A stretch of 64,000 nucleotides of DNA from an uncultured Pseudomonadales bacterium (GCA_951813515.1 OX638346.1:2225617-2289616), one strand, 5' to 3'; shown: positions 1 to 11,957, counted from the first letter of the stretch. Numbers and translations are program-made. The notes: a model not told the origin generated them from the letters alone.

Positions 1-1244
1 AGGAGGGCGTGCCGGTCGCCAACGCTTACCTGGTGGAGGCTATCGAAGATACGATCCTCGAATTCTCCGAGTTCTCCGGGCAGCACTCGCTCTATATCTT
101 TTCGGACATGATGCAACACGCCACGTGGCATTCGCAGCCGGAGTCGGGCGTGGAATACGCGGGCCTCCACGACCAGGGTGATGTACAGGCCGGTCTTGCG
201 CCCTTGCTGCGCACAGTTGATGACCTGCGCATCAAGATCTTTTACGTCCCGCGACGAGGCGTCACCGAAGACACCCGGACAAAGGCTGACCACAAGGAGT
301 TCTGGCGGGACTACTTTGCCGATTTTTCCGCTACCGGTGTCGAGTTCGAAGATCAACCGCTGATGGCTGCCTATGAAGTGGATTCGCTCGCGAGCGAGCC
401 CACCGAGATGGAACTTGCGGCGCGGGAGCGGGAGCAGCTTCGGCTGGAGCGCGAACAGATTGAGCTCGCGTTGGCGGAAGTCGAGAAGGAGAGGGAAGCC
501 CTCGAGGCGGCTCGACAGCTAGCTGCCGATGAAAGGCGAGAGCGAGACGCGCGAGAAGTCGAATTGGAACGGCAGCGGGAGTTGGCCCAAGCTCGGGAGG
601 CGGAACGCGAAGCCGAGCAGCAGCGGCTCGAAGCCGAGCGGCTGCGCCTTGAGACGGAGCGATCCGAGGTCGAGAGTCGGGAACTGGCCGAACAGCGGGT
701 GCAGGGTGCATTGCCGCGGCAGGAATCGATCATCGAGCCTGGGCAATCTGCAGCGGCGCCGAACCGGCCTCCACCGTCGATCTCGGCACGAGCGTCAGAA
801 CCGGCAGGGGAGTCAATCCGCGAGAGTTCCGCGCCTGAACGTTCTGCGGATCAATCGCGCACCGCCGTCGTGCCGTGCGTGGCCCAACTGAAGCCCGAGT
901 TCGATACTGGGGCAGACTTCTATCCCGGCGGACGTCGAGTGAACTATGGTAGCGCCGTCATCACGATTCGCTACGCGCTCGATGCCCAGGGCGAGACGGT
1001 GGACGACGAGACAGCGGTAGTCGGCGACAGCTCCAACGCGACACGGCCCCGGTTCCTTGATGCGTTGGCGAGCGACACTGTCGAGTTGGTCAAGAACTGG
1101 CAGTTTGCGTTCACCCAGGGGGATGCCTGCACCAGGCCCCAGGAGCAGACCGCGGTCTTCAGATATCGCTCCAAGTGCGTTGGCGCCCCGGTGCCGAAGT
1201 GTCGGACGATTCAGTCGGACGTAACGCTAATGACCGGGTCTTGA
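1..1244 (+). CDS. Coiled-coil protein with TonB-like C-terminal region (5' end outside window)
   Basis: The reading frame is open to the left edge, so the start is probably outside the window. A GTG at position 9 exists, but the AGGAGG before it is only two bases away, too close for a normal ribosome site. The visible 411 residues have three parts: an N-terminal segment with a LYIFSDMM stretch that resembles the end of a von Willebrand A-type fold (inference); a highly charged Glu/Arg/Gln coiled coil at about residues 130-235; and a C-terminal globular part from about 290, with an ITIRYALDAQGE stretch and paired cysteines, that resembles a TonB C-terminal or periplasmic partner domain. A low-complexity Pro/Ser linker separates coil and C-terminal part. 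An envelope-spanning role is possible. I do not recognise a named family. Confidence 0.7.
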   Translation, partial: EGVPVANAYLVEAIEDTILEFSEFSGQHSLYIFSDMMQHATWHSQPESGVEYAGLHDQGDVQAGLAPLLRTVDDLRIKIFYVPRRGVTEDTRTKADHKEFWRDYFADFSATGVEFEDQPLMAAYEVDSLASEPTEMELAAREREQLRLEREQIELALAEVEKEREALEAARQLAADERRERDAREVELERQRELAQAREAEREAEQQRLEAERLRLETERSEVESRELAEQRVQGALPRQESIIEPGQSAAAPNRPPPSISARASEPAGESIRESSAPERSADQSRTAVVPCVAQLKPEFDTGADFYPGGRRVNYGSAVITIRYALDAQGETVDDETAVVGDSSNATRPRFLDALASDTVELVKNWQFAFTQGDACTRPQEQTAVFRYRSKCVGAPVPKCRTIQSDVTLMTGS

Positions 1245-1317
1245 CGCGGCCGAGGACACGGCGCTTGCCGTGGGGGGAAGTCACCACGCTTCGCCGGGGC
1301 GGCGCTCGTGAGGTCGC

Positions 1318-2061
1318 ATGTACAAGAACCTGAGGGTTGGCGCGGTCGTTCCAGCGAGGGACGAGGAGGACAACATCGGTGCGGTTGTCCGGGAACTCCT
1401 GGCATTGAGGGATGGCGAGCAACGCTTGATGGATGACTTTGTTGTCTGTGACAACGGATCGACGGATGACACCGCACAACGGGCGCGCATGGCCGGCGCG
1501 CGGGTCGTCTGCCAGGAGAGCCCCGGCTACGGCATCGCTTGCCTCACTGCCATCGACGCGCTCGAAGAGGTGGATGTGGTGCTGTTTACGGACGGCGACG
1601 GATCGTTCGATGCCAGACAGAGCCTGGGGCTGCTTGCCGCCATCGCTGCGGGCGCCGACCTGGTGGTGGGGTCCCGGGCGCTCGGTCGAATGGAGCCAGA
1701 CGCCTTGTCCCTTGCGCAGCGGGGAGGGAACCGCCTGGCGAGTTTGCTGATTCGCCTTTTGTGGGCTCGGCGAGTGACGGACCTCGGCCCCTATCGTGCG
1801 ATCCGGGCCGACGCGCTTCGATTGATCGATATGCGCGATACGGCGTATGGCTGGACGATCGAGATGCAGATCAAGGCGATACAGTGCAACCTTCGGATCG
1901 TGGAAGTGCCCGTGGACACCTACCGTCGGCGCTTCGGGAAATCGAAAGTGGGAGGGACCTTGCGGGGCGTCATGGGCGCTGGTGCGGGGATCCTCTCGAC
2001 GATTGCGAAGTTACGCTGCCGGCCACCAGCCTGGTGCTGTCAGAGGAAATCGAACGAGTAG
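1318..2061 (+). CDS. Family 2 glycosyltransferase (DPM1/UGP-like)
   Basis: A 247-residue GT-A-fold glycosyltransferase. The N-terminus reads VGAVVPARDEEDNIGAVV, the nucleotide-sugar site of family 2, followed by CDNGSTDDT and a DxD-type metal site in FTDGDGSFD. A GSRALG segment and the C-terminal RRRFGKSK are typical of dolichol/undecaprenyl-phosphate mannose synthase-like enzymes. No membrane anchor is obvious. GAGG lies just before the ATG. It follows the coiled-coil gene by about 70 bp on the same strand, and its last 22 bases overlap the 3' end of the convergent outer-membrane gene. The likely donor is GDP- or UDP-sugar with a lipid or polysaccharide acceptor; the substrate cannot be read from sequence. 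Confidence 0.88.
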   Translation: MYKNLRVGAVVPARDEEDNIGAVVRELLALRDGEQRLMDDFVVCDNGSTDDTAQRARMAGARVVCQESPGYGIACLTAIDALEEVDVVLFTDGDGSFDARQSLGLLAAIAAGADLVVGSRALGRMEPDALSLAQRGGNRLASLLIRLLWARRVTDLGPYRAIRADALRLIDMRDTAYGWTIEMQIKAIQCNLRIVEVPVDTYRRRFGKSKVGGTLRGVMGAGAGILSTIAKLRCRPPAWCCQRKSNE

Positions 2062-2936
2062 CTGGCCGCGGCGCCGAAGATGTTTGAAGCGGCGGCGTTG
2101 CGTCCGTCGATGACCGACCCTCCAAACAGGCTCAGGCTGAAGTTCTCGTTGACGCTGTAATACAGCCGGGCGCCCACCGTTTGCGTGTCTTCCTCGATTT
2201 CCGGAAATCGGTCGGGTGCAAATCCTGGCCCGCCGATCTGGAGTCCGGACGTGGAGTTCACCATCCTGTACTCAACGCCGACCGTCAGGGAGTCGTTCAG
2301 GAACCAGATGCCGGACAGGTTGGCGAAACGTTCTCCCGGAATGTTGTTGTTGCGTCGTCTTAGCCCGAATTCCGCGGACAGTCCGACCTGATCGCCGAGA
2401 AATCTCCCTACGACCAGAGACGCCTCATAGCCGTCGCCACCGTCTCCCAGCGAGTTGATGAAACCGGTTTCGTAGTCGCCTGCGAGAATGGCGCCGGCAC
2501 GCAGTGCGATGCTCGGCGAATCGGAGATGACCTCGTCCACGATTCGCCAGGTGAGACCTATGTTCGTATCCACCATGCCGTTGAAACTCTCGCTGGGGGT
2601 GGGTATGCCCGGTCCGGTCATGAACTGGCTCTTGGCCCAACCCGTCTGAACGTCGACAGCGAAACTGTCGTTGAAGCCGTAGGACCCGCCCATCCAGACG
2701 GTGGCTTGGGAAAGATCCTCGCCACCGCCGCCGGGCAACGGGCGTTTTTCCTGTCCGCGATAGAACTGCTCGGCAGATTGTGAAACATAAGACAGGCTGA
2801 GATGGCCCGTGCCGGGTTCCGGCAACCACGCGGAGGCGTCCCCGAGCGCAGGCCGCGAGGACAGGCAGAAAACGAAGACCGAACAGGTCAGTGTCGTAAC
2901 GGCAAAACGGTGCATTCCCTGACTCCGGACCTTCAT
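2040..2936 (-). CDS. Putative outer-membrane beta-barrel protein
   Basis: About 298 residues. The start is placed at 2936 because this ATG overlaps the stop of the upstream gene as ATGA, which indicates translational coupling. The N-terminus has a signal peptide (hydrophobic FAVTTLTCSVFVFCL, likely cut after RPALG). The rest is made of alternating amphipathic strands with Gly/aromatic turns and ends in Phe-Leu (SYSFDFL), the usual outer-membrane barrel end. Phrases such as WMGGSYGFNDSFAVDVQTGW resemble 'transporter' or porin-like barrels of unknown function. It is expected in the outer membrane, co-expressed with the small exported protein just upstream. Confidence 0.8.
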   Translation of the reverse strand: MKVRSQGMHRFAVTTLTCSVFVFCLSSRPALGDASAWLPEPGTGHLSLSYVSQSAEQFYRGQEKRPLPGGGGEDLSQATVWMGGSYGFNDSFAVDVQTGWAKSQFMTGPGIPTPSESFNGMVDTNIGLTWRIVDEVISDSPSIALRAGAILAGDYETGFINSLGDGGDGYEASLVVGRFLGDQVGLSAEFGLRRRNNNIPGERFANLSGIWFLNDSLTVGVEYRMVNSTSGLQIGGPGFAPDRFPEIEEDTQTVGARLYYSVNENFSLSLFGGSVIDGRNAAASNIFGAAASYSFDFL

Positions 2937-3298
2937 AGCCTGTAGCGACGCGTGAGGTAGTAGTTCACGAGTTCCAGTCTGGCGGCGCACGCCTCGGTTT
3001 TGCCATTGCAGAGCAACTTGACGTGCTCGTCGTCAGGCGTGCTTACCTTGTTCTCGTCGAAAGCCGATTCGAGGCTGTCCTTCAGGCTGCGGGCTCGGGC
3101 GCGATTGAGTTCGCGCCTGCTGATCGGGCAGGTCCTGCATACCAGTTCGCGGAAGGTGATCGACTTGCCCAGCGCATACGCCGCCCGAGTGTTGATCTTT
3201 CCGCCGCCAGGCGTAACGGAGCCCGACGCGTACGCAGGAGCGGATACGACGGCAACGCCGGCGGCCAGCAGGATTCCCAGGCAAATCAGTCGCCGCAC
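2933..3298 (-). CDS. Small exported protein, unknown function
   Basis: A 121-residue protein. GTG at 3298 is chosen because GGAGG lies 7 bases before it, and translation from there starts with a clean signal peptide (MRRLICLGILLAAGVAVVSA, cut near AYA). The mature part carries a CRTC pair and two further cysteines (LLCNGKTEAC), so disulfide bonding or metal binding in the periplasm is possible. It is co-transcribed with, and overlaps by four bases, the outer-membrane barrel gene, so the two products may work together. I do not recognise a family. Confidence 0.65.
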   Translation of the reverse strand: MRRLICLGILLAAGVAVVSAPAYASGSVTPGGGKINTRAAYALGKSITFRELVCRTCPISRRELNRARARSLKDSLESAFDENKVSTPDDEHVKLLCNGKTEACAARLELVNYYLTRRYRL

Positions 3299-3358
3299 TC
3301 CAGTTCCTCCGTCGAATTGAACAACTCGGCATGGTTCGACTTCAAGTATTGCGCCCCT

Positions 3359-3388
3359 GTTATAAAAAAGCGCTAGGAATTGCAACAA
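3359..3388 (-). promoter_or_regulatory. Probable sigma-70 promoter for the small-protein/outer-membrane barrel operon
   Basis: On the minus strand TTGTTG (3383-3388) and TATAAC (3359-3364) are 18 bp apart in an AT-rich stretch of otherwise GC-rich DNA. The predicted start is about 50 bases upstream of the GTG at 3298. This is a match by eye. Confidence 0.45.
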
Positions 3389-3490
3389 AGATCGTGTGTT
3401 TTTTGTTAATCCGGCATGGTGAAGTTCCGTCAATCCGTGCAATAGCCATCTCTCCTGGATTGGGCGATCTGTGCATGGTCAAGCAACTCT

Positions 3491-4738
3491 CTACGCCAGT
3501 GCTTGGTACGCCAGCCTCTGGAATATCTCCGAGTAGTTGTTGTTCGGCATCATGCCCGCATTCAGGACCTGGGTGAGGCAGACGCCCAACAGTTCCTCCT
3601 TGGGGTCGGCGAAGTACGTGGTTCCGGCCGCGCCGCCCCATCCGTATGTGCCGACGGAGCGAATCAGCGGAAAACGTCCGCGCCCGTGATACACGGCGAC
3701 GCCCAGGCCCCAATGAAAGCCGGCGTCGAAGGGGGTTTGCAGGTCTGCCGTATGGTTGCCAAGCATCATTTCGACTGTCTTGCGACCGAGGATGCGGACG
3801 CCGTCCAGTTCGCCCCCGTTCAGCAGCATCTGGCCGAAGCGCGCGTAGTCGCCGGCGGTGGAGAGGATGCCGCCGCTGTCACCGCCGACGCCGAACTCGC
3901 TTCGGGGTCCCACGTGTTTCTCGCTCGTCTCGGCTTTCTCGGTCGCCACGAGGCGGACCTTGTCCCCTTCCTTGCGCGGCGAGTAACACGCACCGAACCG
4001 GTTCAAGGCGCCATCCTTGAGGTAGAAGTCCGTATCGACCATGCGCAACGGTTCGAAGATGTTGTCCCGGAAAAAGGCATCCAGGGGCTGTCCGCAGACC
4101 TCGGCGAGGATGGCGCCGAGTACCGGGTACCCAATGTGGTAGACGAACTGCTCTCCCGGCTGCGCGGCGAGGGGAAGCTCGGCGAGCGCCCGCACGCGCT
4201 CCCGGTTGCCCGGCAGCTGTGAATCGTCGTCGCGCGACATCCAGCCCAGGGTCTTGAGTGCTTCGCCGTATTGCTGACGGTAGAAATTCGGCATCGTTGC
4301 CGCGTTGGTGAAGCTCGTAGTGTTGGCGATGCAGTCGCGAATCGAGATCGGTCGCCTGGCCGGTTCTGTCGTCATCGGCGCGTTCGCCACCCGCACCTCG
4401 GCGTGTTCGAACTCCGGAAGAAACTTGGCGACCGGATCGTCGGGTGCGAGCACGCCGCGCTCGAACAGGATCATCGTGGCGACGCTTGCGACGGGCTTGG
4501 TGTTGGAGTACATCCGGCACAGAGTGTCGGTTCCTGCCGGCGCGCCGGTGTCGATGTCGAGCATGCCGCGCGCTTCGAGATGGACCAGCTGCCCGCGGCG
4601 GGCGACGAGTGTTATCAGGTTGGGGACGCGCCCGTCGTCGACGAACTCCTGCATGGCCGGGCCGATGCGGGCCAGGCGTTCCGGGTCGAAGCCAAGGGAT
4701 CTGGGGTCGCCAACCGGCAGCGGGGACGCGTCTGTCAT
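3491..4738 (-). CDS. Serine hydrolase, beta-lactamase/class C-like (EstB type)
   Basis: About 415 residues from the ATG at 4738. The family nucleophile motif SxxK is present as SNTK at residues 78-81 (YSNTKPVAS). The tyrosine element is FVYHIGYPVLG at about 198-208, and a C-terminal GTYGWGGAAGTTYFADP supplies the Gly-rich strand. This pattern fits EstB-type esterases and D-aminopeptidase or 6-aminohexanoate-dimer hydrolase relatives better than true beta-lactamases. No signal peptide is seen at this start, so a cytoplasmic esterase is more likely than a periplasmic resistance enzyme. It is divergent from the DNA methyltransferase gene. The substrate is unknown. Confidence 0.87.
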   Translation of the reverse strand: MTDASPLPVGDPRSLGFDPERLARIGPAMQEFVDDGRVPNLITLVARRGQLVHLEARGMLDIDTGAPAGTDTLCRMYSNTKPVASVATMILFERGVLAPDDPVAKFLPEFEHAEVRVANAPMTTEPARRPISIRDCIANTTSFTNAATMPNFYRQQYGEALKTLGWMSRDDDSQLPGNRERVRALAELPLAAQPGEQFVYHIGYPVLGAILAEVCGQPLDAFFRDNIFEPLRMVDTDFYLKDGALNRFGACYSPRKEGDKVRLVATEKAETSEKHVGPRSEFGVGGDSGGILSTAGDYARFGQMLLNGGELDGVRILGRKTVEMMLGNHTADLQTPFDAGFHWGLGVAVYHGRGRFPLIRSVGTYGWGGAAGTTYFADPKEELLGVCLTQVLNAGMMPNNNYSEIFQRLAYQALA

Positions 4739-4824
4739 TCTGATTCCTCTTGCGAATACGTGGCGCGCGACGTTACCACATGGATAGCGCGTGAGGTTGG
4801 CAAGGACTCGCGACGCGTGGAACA

Positions 4825-5733
4825 ATGGCTTTCTCGCGTCGTTGCCGGGGGTCGCCGGTGCCGGTCATTGTTCCGCCGATCAAGAGCCAGGGGATCAAGA
4901 CCAGGCTGGTGCCGTGGATCCAGTCGCTGGTGCCCGGTGCGAAAGGCCGTTGGGTAGAACCGTTCCTCGGCACGGGCGTGGTGGCGTTCAACTGTGGCTT
5001 TCCGTGCGCGGTGCTGGGCGATGCCAATCCGCATGTCATTCGGTTCTACCGGCAGGTGCAGCAAGGCGTCATCTGTCCCGATCGCGTTCGCACCTACCTG
5101 GAGACGGAAGGGGCGAACCTTCGCGCGGCCGGAGGTCCGCACTACAACCGCATCAGGGACCGTTTCAACCGAACCCACGATCCGCTCGATTTCCTGTTCC
5201 TGTCGCGCGCCGGCTTCAACGGCATGATGCGGTTCAACAGGCGCGGCGAGTGGAACATCCCTTTCTGCAAGAACCCGAACCGGTTCAGCAAGGCGTACAT
5301 CACGAAGATCGTGAACCAGGTTGGCAGGGCAGCGGGAGCGATCGCGCCCGACTGGCGTTTCCTGCACGCTCCGTTCGCGCAAGTCATCGACATGGCGGGA
5401 GCGGAGGACGTCATCTACTGCGACCCTCCCTACTTCGGAAGGTACGCCGACTACTACAGCGGCTGGACCGAGGCCGACGAGCAGCGGCTATTCGATGCGC
5501 TCTCGGCGACGCGGGCGCGCTTCCTGCTGTCCACCTGGCACCACAACGCATACCGCGAAAACGACATGGTGAAGCGCTACTGGAGCAGGTTCCACATCGC
5601 CACCAGAGATCACTTCTACCACGCCGGCGCGAAGATGCAGAACAGGAACGCCGTGGTGGAAGCCCTGGTGTGCAACTTCGAACCGGATCCGGGGCATCGT
5701 GCCGAGGAGGGGAGGGTCTCCGAGGCCGGATAG
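4825..5733 (+). CDS. Dam-type (D12 class) DNA adenine-N6 methyltransferase
   Basis: 302 residues. PFLGTG at 46-51 is the SAM-binding FxGxG motif and DPPY at 200-203 is the catalytic motif; this order is the alpha-class arrangement of Dam and MboI-type enzymes, which methylate the adenine N6 in short sites such as GATC. SRAGFNGMMRFN at about 127-138 matches the conserved D12 segment after the target-recognition region. No restriction endonuclease gene is next to it, so it is solitary here; a regulatory or phage-derived role is as likely as restriction-modification. The start is uncertain (ATG at 4825 or GTG about 11 codons later). Confidence 0.88.
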   Translation: MAFSRRCRGSPVPVIVPPIKSQGIKTRLVPWIQSLVPGAKGRWVEPFLGTGVVAFNCGFPCAVLGDANPHVIRFYRQVQQGVICPDRVRTYLETEGANLRAAGGPHYNRIRDRFNRTHDPLDFLFLSRAGFNGMMRFNRRGEWNIPFCKNPNRFSKAYITKIVNQVGRAAGAIAPDWRFLHAPFAQVIDMAGAEDVIYCDPPYFGRYADYYSGWTEADEQRLFDALSATRARFLLSTWHHNAYRENDMVKRYWSRFHIATRDHFYHAGAKMQNRNAVVEALVCNFEPDPGHRAEEGRVSEAG

Positions 5734-5807
5734 GTGGTCTATGGCCGCCGACAGACGTGGCGGTAGGGATGCTGGATAATGGCCGGCGTCACATGCGGGA
5801 GACTGGA

Positions 5808-6803
5808 ATGTCGGACGTCTATCGGATCATCGGCGCAGAGGAGTCGCCGTACTCGGTGAAAGTGCGGGCGTACTTTCGCTACAAGGCAATCGCGCACGAA
5901 TGGTTGTCGCGCGTGGACGCTTCCGACCTGTACCAGAAACACGCGCGGCTGCCTCTCGTTCCGCTGGTGGTTACGCCGGATGAACGCGGCATGCAGGATT
6001 CAACGCCAATCATCGATGCACTCGAGTCCGAGTTCAGCGACCCCGCCATCCATCCCCCGGACACCGTCGCGGCGTTCGTTTCGACCTTGCTCGAGGAGTT
6101 CGGGGACGAGTGGGGCAACAAGTGGATGTTCCACCTGCGTTGGGCTCGGGAGATCGACCAGGTAGGTTGCGCGCGCCGGCTCGCGGCCATGACCTTGCCA
6201 AGAGGGACGAAGGAGGAAATCGACCAGGCCGCGAAGACGATCCGGAAACGGATGGTCGGCCGCGTCTGGTTCGTCGGATCCAACGAGGTGACCGCGCCGC
6301 AGATAGAACAATCCTTCAGGGACGCGCTAGGGCTCCTTGAAAGCCACCTCTCGGGGCGCCCATATCTTTTCGGCGGACGCCCGGCGTTCGCCGACTTCGG
6401 CCTCTGGGGGCAGTTCTATACCTCCCGGCGCGATCACACGCCGAGGCAGATCATCGAGGCCAGCGCCCCCAACGTCTCGGCCTGGGTGGACCGCATGCTC
6501 GAGCCCGGGCCCCTGGGAGAATTCGAGCCGTGGGAGTCGCTTGCTCCGTCGTTGATGCCGTTTCTCGCCGACCAGGTCGGCGCGCTGTTCCTGCCCTGGA
6601 GCGCGGCGAACGCGGCTGCCATCGCTGCCGGTGACGAGGAGTTCACGGTGCAACTCAAGGGCAACGCATGGACCCAGAAGCCGCAGAAGTACCATGCGCG
6701 CTCGCTCGGCGTCCTGAAATCGAAGTACCAGCGGGTCAGCGGCGACGCACGCCTCAACGCGGTGCTGCGCGAGACGGGCTGTCTCGACCACCTGGCCGCC
6801 TGA
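5808..6803 (+). CDS. Glutathione S-transferase-like protein
   Basis: 331 residues from the ATG at 5808, which has GGGAG six bases upstream. The N-terminal 80 residues form a thioredoxin-like glutathione-binding domain (YRIIGAEESPYSVKVRAYFRYK, then LPLVPLVVT and DSTPIIDALE, where the cis-Pro and SNAIL-like segment would be). An all-helical C-terminal domain follows, with FGGRPAFADFGLWGQ, the usual GST N-capping region. It is longer than a classical GST (about 220) because of a roughly 90-residue C-terminal extension. The catalytic residue would be the Ser of SPYS. Detoxification or isomerisation of electrophiles is a reasonable guess; the substrate is unknown. Confidence 0.8.
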   Translation: MSDVYRIIGAEESPYSVKVRAYFRYKAIAHEWLSRVDASDLYQKHARLPLVPLVVTPDERGMQDSTPIIDALESEFSDPAIHPPDTVAAFVSTLLEEFGDEWGNKWMFHLRWAREIDQVGCARRLAAMTLPRGTKEEIDQAAKTIRKRMVGRVWFVGSNEVTAPQIEQSFRDALGLLESHLSGRPYLFGGRPAFADFGLWGQFYTSRRDHTPRQIIEASAPNVSAWVDRMLEPGPLGEFEPWESLAPSLMPFLADQVGALFLPWSAANAAAIAAGDEEFTVQLKGNAWTQKPQKYHARSLGVLKSKYQRVSGDARLNAVLRETGCLDHLAA

Positions 6804-6812
6804 ACTCCCGGG

Positions 6813-7284
6813 CTACTCGTACGGCGTGCCGTCCTTGTGAAAGAACTGCAACCCGCGTTCATTCAGGGTCGCCCGGATGTTGTCGTTCGGATACCTGACA
6901 TCATCGCCCCTGGTTCGATCTCCGATTTCCAGGTAGACGACATCCCTGTTCGTGCGGTTGACCAGGTGGTGCGCCTCGCCCCGCGCAGGAAAGCCCGCGC
7001 ACATGCCGGGCGATAGCCTGGTTTCGCCCGACTCCGTCACAAGCGTGGGCTCGCCTTCCAGGATATAGACGAGTTCGTCCTGCCTGCTGTGCGCGTGCAT
7101 CAGTGCCGATTCCCCGCCAGGTCCGAGCCTGGTCAGGTTCACGCCGAAGTTCTTCAAGCCGAAGTGCTCGCCCAGCTTCTTCTTTTCGCGCTTGCCCATG
7201 CGGCTCGCGAACGGTTTCGGATAGTTGGAGACCTTCGCTGCCGCGGGAATGTCCATAGCGGCAATCGCTTCTATTCGTTCGTGG

Positions 7285-7292
<8 letters not shown>
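6813..7292 (-). CDS. Cupin-domain protein
   Basis: 159 residues with a single cupin barrel. Motif 1 is [16 protein letters not shown] (metal-ligand His, His and Glu) and motif 2 is [11 protein letters not shown]. The family binds Fe, Mn or Ni, and many members are small dioxygenases, isomerases or sensors. The gene starts 8 bp inside the end of acnA on the same strand, so it is probably co-transcribed with aconitase. A C-terminal tail ([12 protein letters not shown]) is found in cupins of the 'cupin domain-containing protein' type annotated without function. Confidence 0.85.
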
Positions 7293-9963
<2,671 letters not shown>

Positions 9964-10095
9964 GGGCGCTCGGACGTCCGGGGAACCGGGTATTTTGCCA
10001 GAAACGCGGCGGCGCCCGAGTGCTTCGAATGCGGTTCGGTCAAAATGCTCGCTGTTCCTACCTTTCGCACCCCGGAAGCGGTAACCTCACCCCCA

Positions 10096-11910
10096 ATGGC
10101 TGGTCGTATTCCGCAGTCCTTCATCAACGATCTGCTTGAGCGGGTCGACATCGTCGACCTGATCGACTCCCGCGTGAAACTGACCAAGGCCGGCAAGTCC
10201 TACAAGGCCTGCTGCCCCTTCCACCAGGAGAAGACCCCCTCGTTCAACGTCAGTCCGGAACGGGGCGGCTACAAGTGTTTCGGCTGTGGCGCCGGCGGCA
10301 CGGCGATCACCTTCCTGATGGAGCACGACCGGATGGAGTTCGTCGAGGCTGTCGAGGCTCTGGCGGCCATCGCCCACGTCGAGGTTCCGAGAGAAGGCGG
10401 CGCGCGGATCGAGAAAGTCGATTCGGGTCTGTATCCGCTGCTCGAGGAGGCGGCGAAGCTGTATCGCCAGGCGCTGCGCGAACATCCCGAGGCCATCGAC
10501 TATCTGAGACAGCGCGGACTCGATGGCAGGATCGCGGCACGGTTCGGCATCGGCTACGCGCCGCCGGGATGGGACTACCTCAAGACCAGGCTGGACGCGG
10601 ACCCGGACAAGATGGTCGCAGCGGGGCTGGTGGCGCGCAGCGATTCGGGGCGGATCTATGATCGATTCAGGGCTCGAATCATGTTCCCGATTCGCGACTC
10701 GAGAGGGCGGGTGGTGGCCTTCGGCGGCCGCCTCATGCCCGACGCGGAGGAAGGTCCCAAGTATCTCAACTCGCCGGAAACGCCGGTATTCCACAAGGCG
10801 CGCGAACTCTATGGACTCTATGAAGCGAGGCGCACCACGAGCCGTGACCATGGACGAGCGCTTGAACGGCTGATCGTCGTCGAGGGGTACATGGACGTGG
10901 TCGCCCTCGCCCAGAACGAAATACCGAACGCCGTGGCCACCCTGGGCACGGCCGTCGGCACGGAGCATTTTGAGAAGCTCTATCGAAACACATCCGAAGT
11001 CGTGTGCTGCTTTGACGGTGACCGGGCGGGCAGGCAGGCGGCGTGGCGCGCGCTTGAGGCGAGTCTCCCGTCATTACGGGCTGGCCGCCAGTGCAAGTTC
11101 GTTCTCCTGCCGGACGGCGAAGACCCCGACAGCCTCGTCAGGAGCGAGGGCAGGGCGAGCCTGGAGGAACGCATCGAGGATTCGACGGCCGCCGGGGACT
11201 ATCTTGTCGAGGAGTTGTCCAAGGGCATTGACCTCGGATCCATGGACGCGCGCGCACGATTGTGGGAACTCGCCAAACCGCATGTCTACCGCATCCCGAA
11301 AGGCGTGTTGAGAGACTTGCTGGTGGAGCGCCTTGCCGACATCGCCGGAGTCAATCCCGATACGCTCGATCCGCCGTCCACGGAAACGGGGCAACCATGG
11401 ATGGAAGAGCCGCCGCCACCGGACCCGGGCCCGCCGCCCGTGGCGCGCACGTCGGGATTGGATCAGCGGTTGCTGCGCTGCCTGCTACAGGAGCCTTCGC
11501 TGTTCGCGAAGCTGGACAAATCCCTGGTCGACGACCTGTTCGATGGAACCGACGATGACTCGCTGTTCCTGGACGTGGCACGGTGGGCGGCGCAGGATGG
11601 AGACGCCGATGCCTCGGTCCTTCTGGCACGTTTCGTCCACGAACCCGTCTACGACGAACTGCGTGACCTGGCAGATTCGGAGCAGATGCTCGATGCCAAG
11701 GCGCTGGAGGCGGAATTTGTCGGTGGCGTCAAACATTACGTGGAGGAACGTGCGCGCCGCCGCCTCCGCGCGCTGGTTGATTCGATCAGGAATGCCCCCA
11801 CAAAGGAGAACATCGCGCGATACCTGAGCGCGGCGCGGGCCGCTCGCGGCCAGGTGGACGACGCCGACGTCGAGACGTCGTCCGAAACGGAGGGTGCCCC
11901 AGCGAAGTAG
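10096..11910 (+). CDS. dnaG: DNA primase
   Basis: About 604 residues from the ATG at 10096 (MAGRIPQSFINDLLERVDIV). DnaG makes RNA primers for lagging-strand synthesis with the DnaB helicase. The N-terminal CHC2 zinc finger is complete (C40, H43, C61, C64 within CPFHQEKTPSF and YKCFGCG). The RNA polymerase core has the Toprim Glu in VVEGYMDVVALAQ and the metal Asp residues in FDGDRAGRQAA. The C-terminal part is the DnaB-interaction domain. It is followed by rpoD about 100 bp downstream, as in the macromolecular synthesis operon, but rpsU is not upstream; acnA lies there in divergent orientation. Confidence 0.98.
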   Translation: MAGRIPQSFINDLLERVDIVDLIDSRVKLTKAGKSYKACCPFHQEKTPSFNVSPERGGYKCFGCGAGGTAITFLMEHDRMEFVEAVEALAAIAHVEVPREGGARIEKVDSGLYPLLEEAAKLYRQALREHPEAIDYLRQRGLDGRIAARFGIGYAPPGWDYLKTRLDADPDKMVAAGLVARSDSGRIYDRFRARIMFPIRDSRGRVVAFGGRLMPDAEEGPKYLNSPETPVFHKARELYGLYEARRTTSRDHGRALERLIVVEGYMDVVALAQNEIPNAVATLGTAVGTEHFEKLYRNTSEVVCCFDGDRAGRQAAWRALEASLPSLRAGRQCKFVLLPDGEDPDSLVRSEGRASLEERIEDSTAAGDYLVEELSKGIDLGSMDARARLWELAKPHVYRIPKGVLRDLLVERLADIAGVNPDTLDPPSTETGQPWMEEPPPPDPGPPPVARTSGLDQRLLRCLLQEPSLFAKLDKSLVDDLFDGTDDDSLFLDVARWAAQDGDADASVLLARFVHEPVYDELRDLADSEQMLDAKALEAEFVGGVKHYVEERARRRLRALVDSIRNAPTKENIARYLSAARAARGQVDDADVETSSETEGAPAK

Positions 11911-11957
11911 CCGGGAGTGGAAGAAATTCCATGCAGCAGACGTCATAGGGAAGCATG

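Noticed and set aside
4791..5807. Long + strand frame that would extend the GST-like protein by more than 300 residues at its N-terminus
   Set aside because: This part is an out-of-frame reading of the Dam-type methyltransferase gene (Arg/Gly/His-rich, no domain). The GST-like gene has its own ribosome site at 5808.
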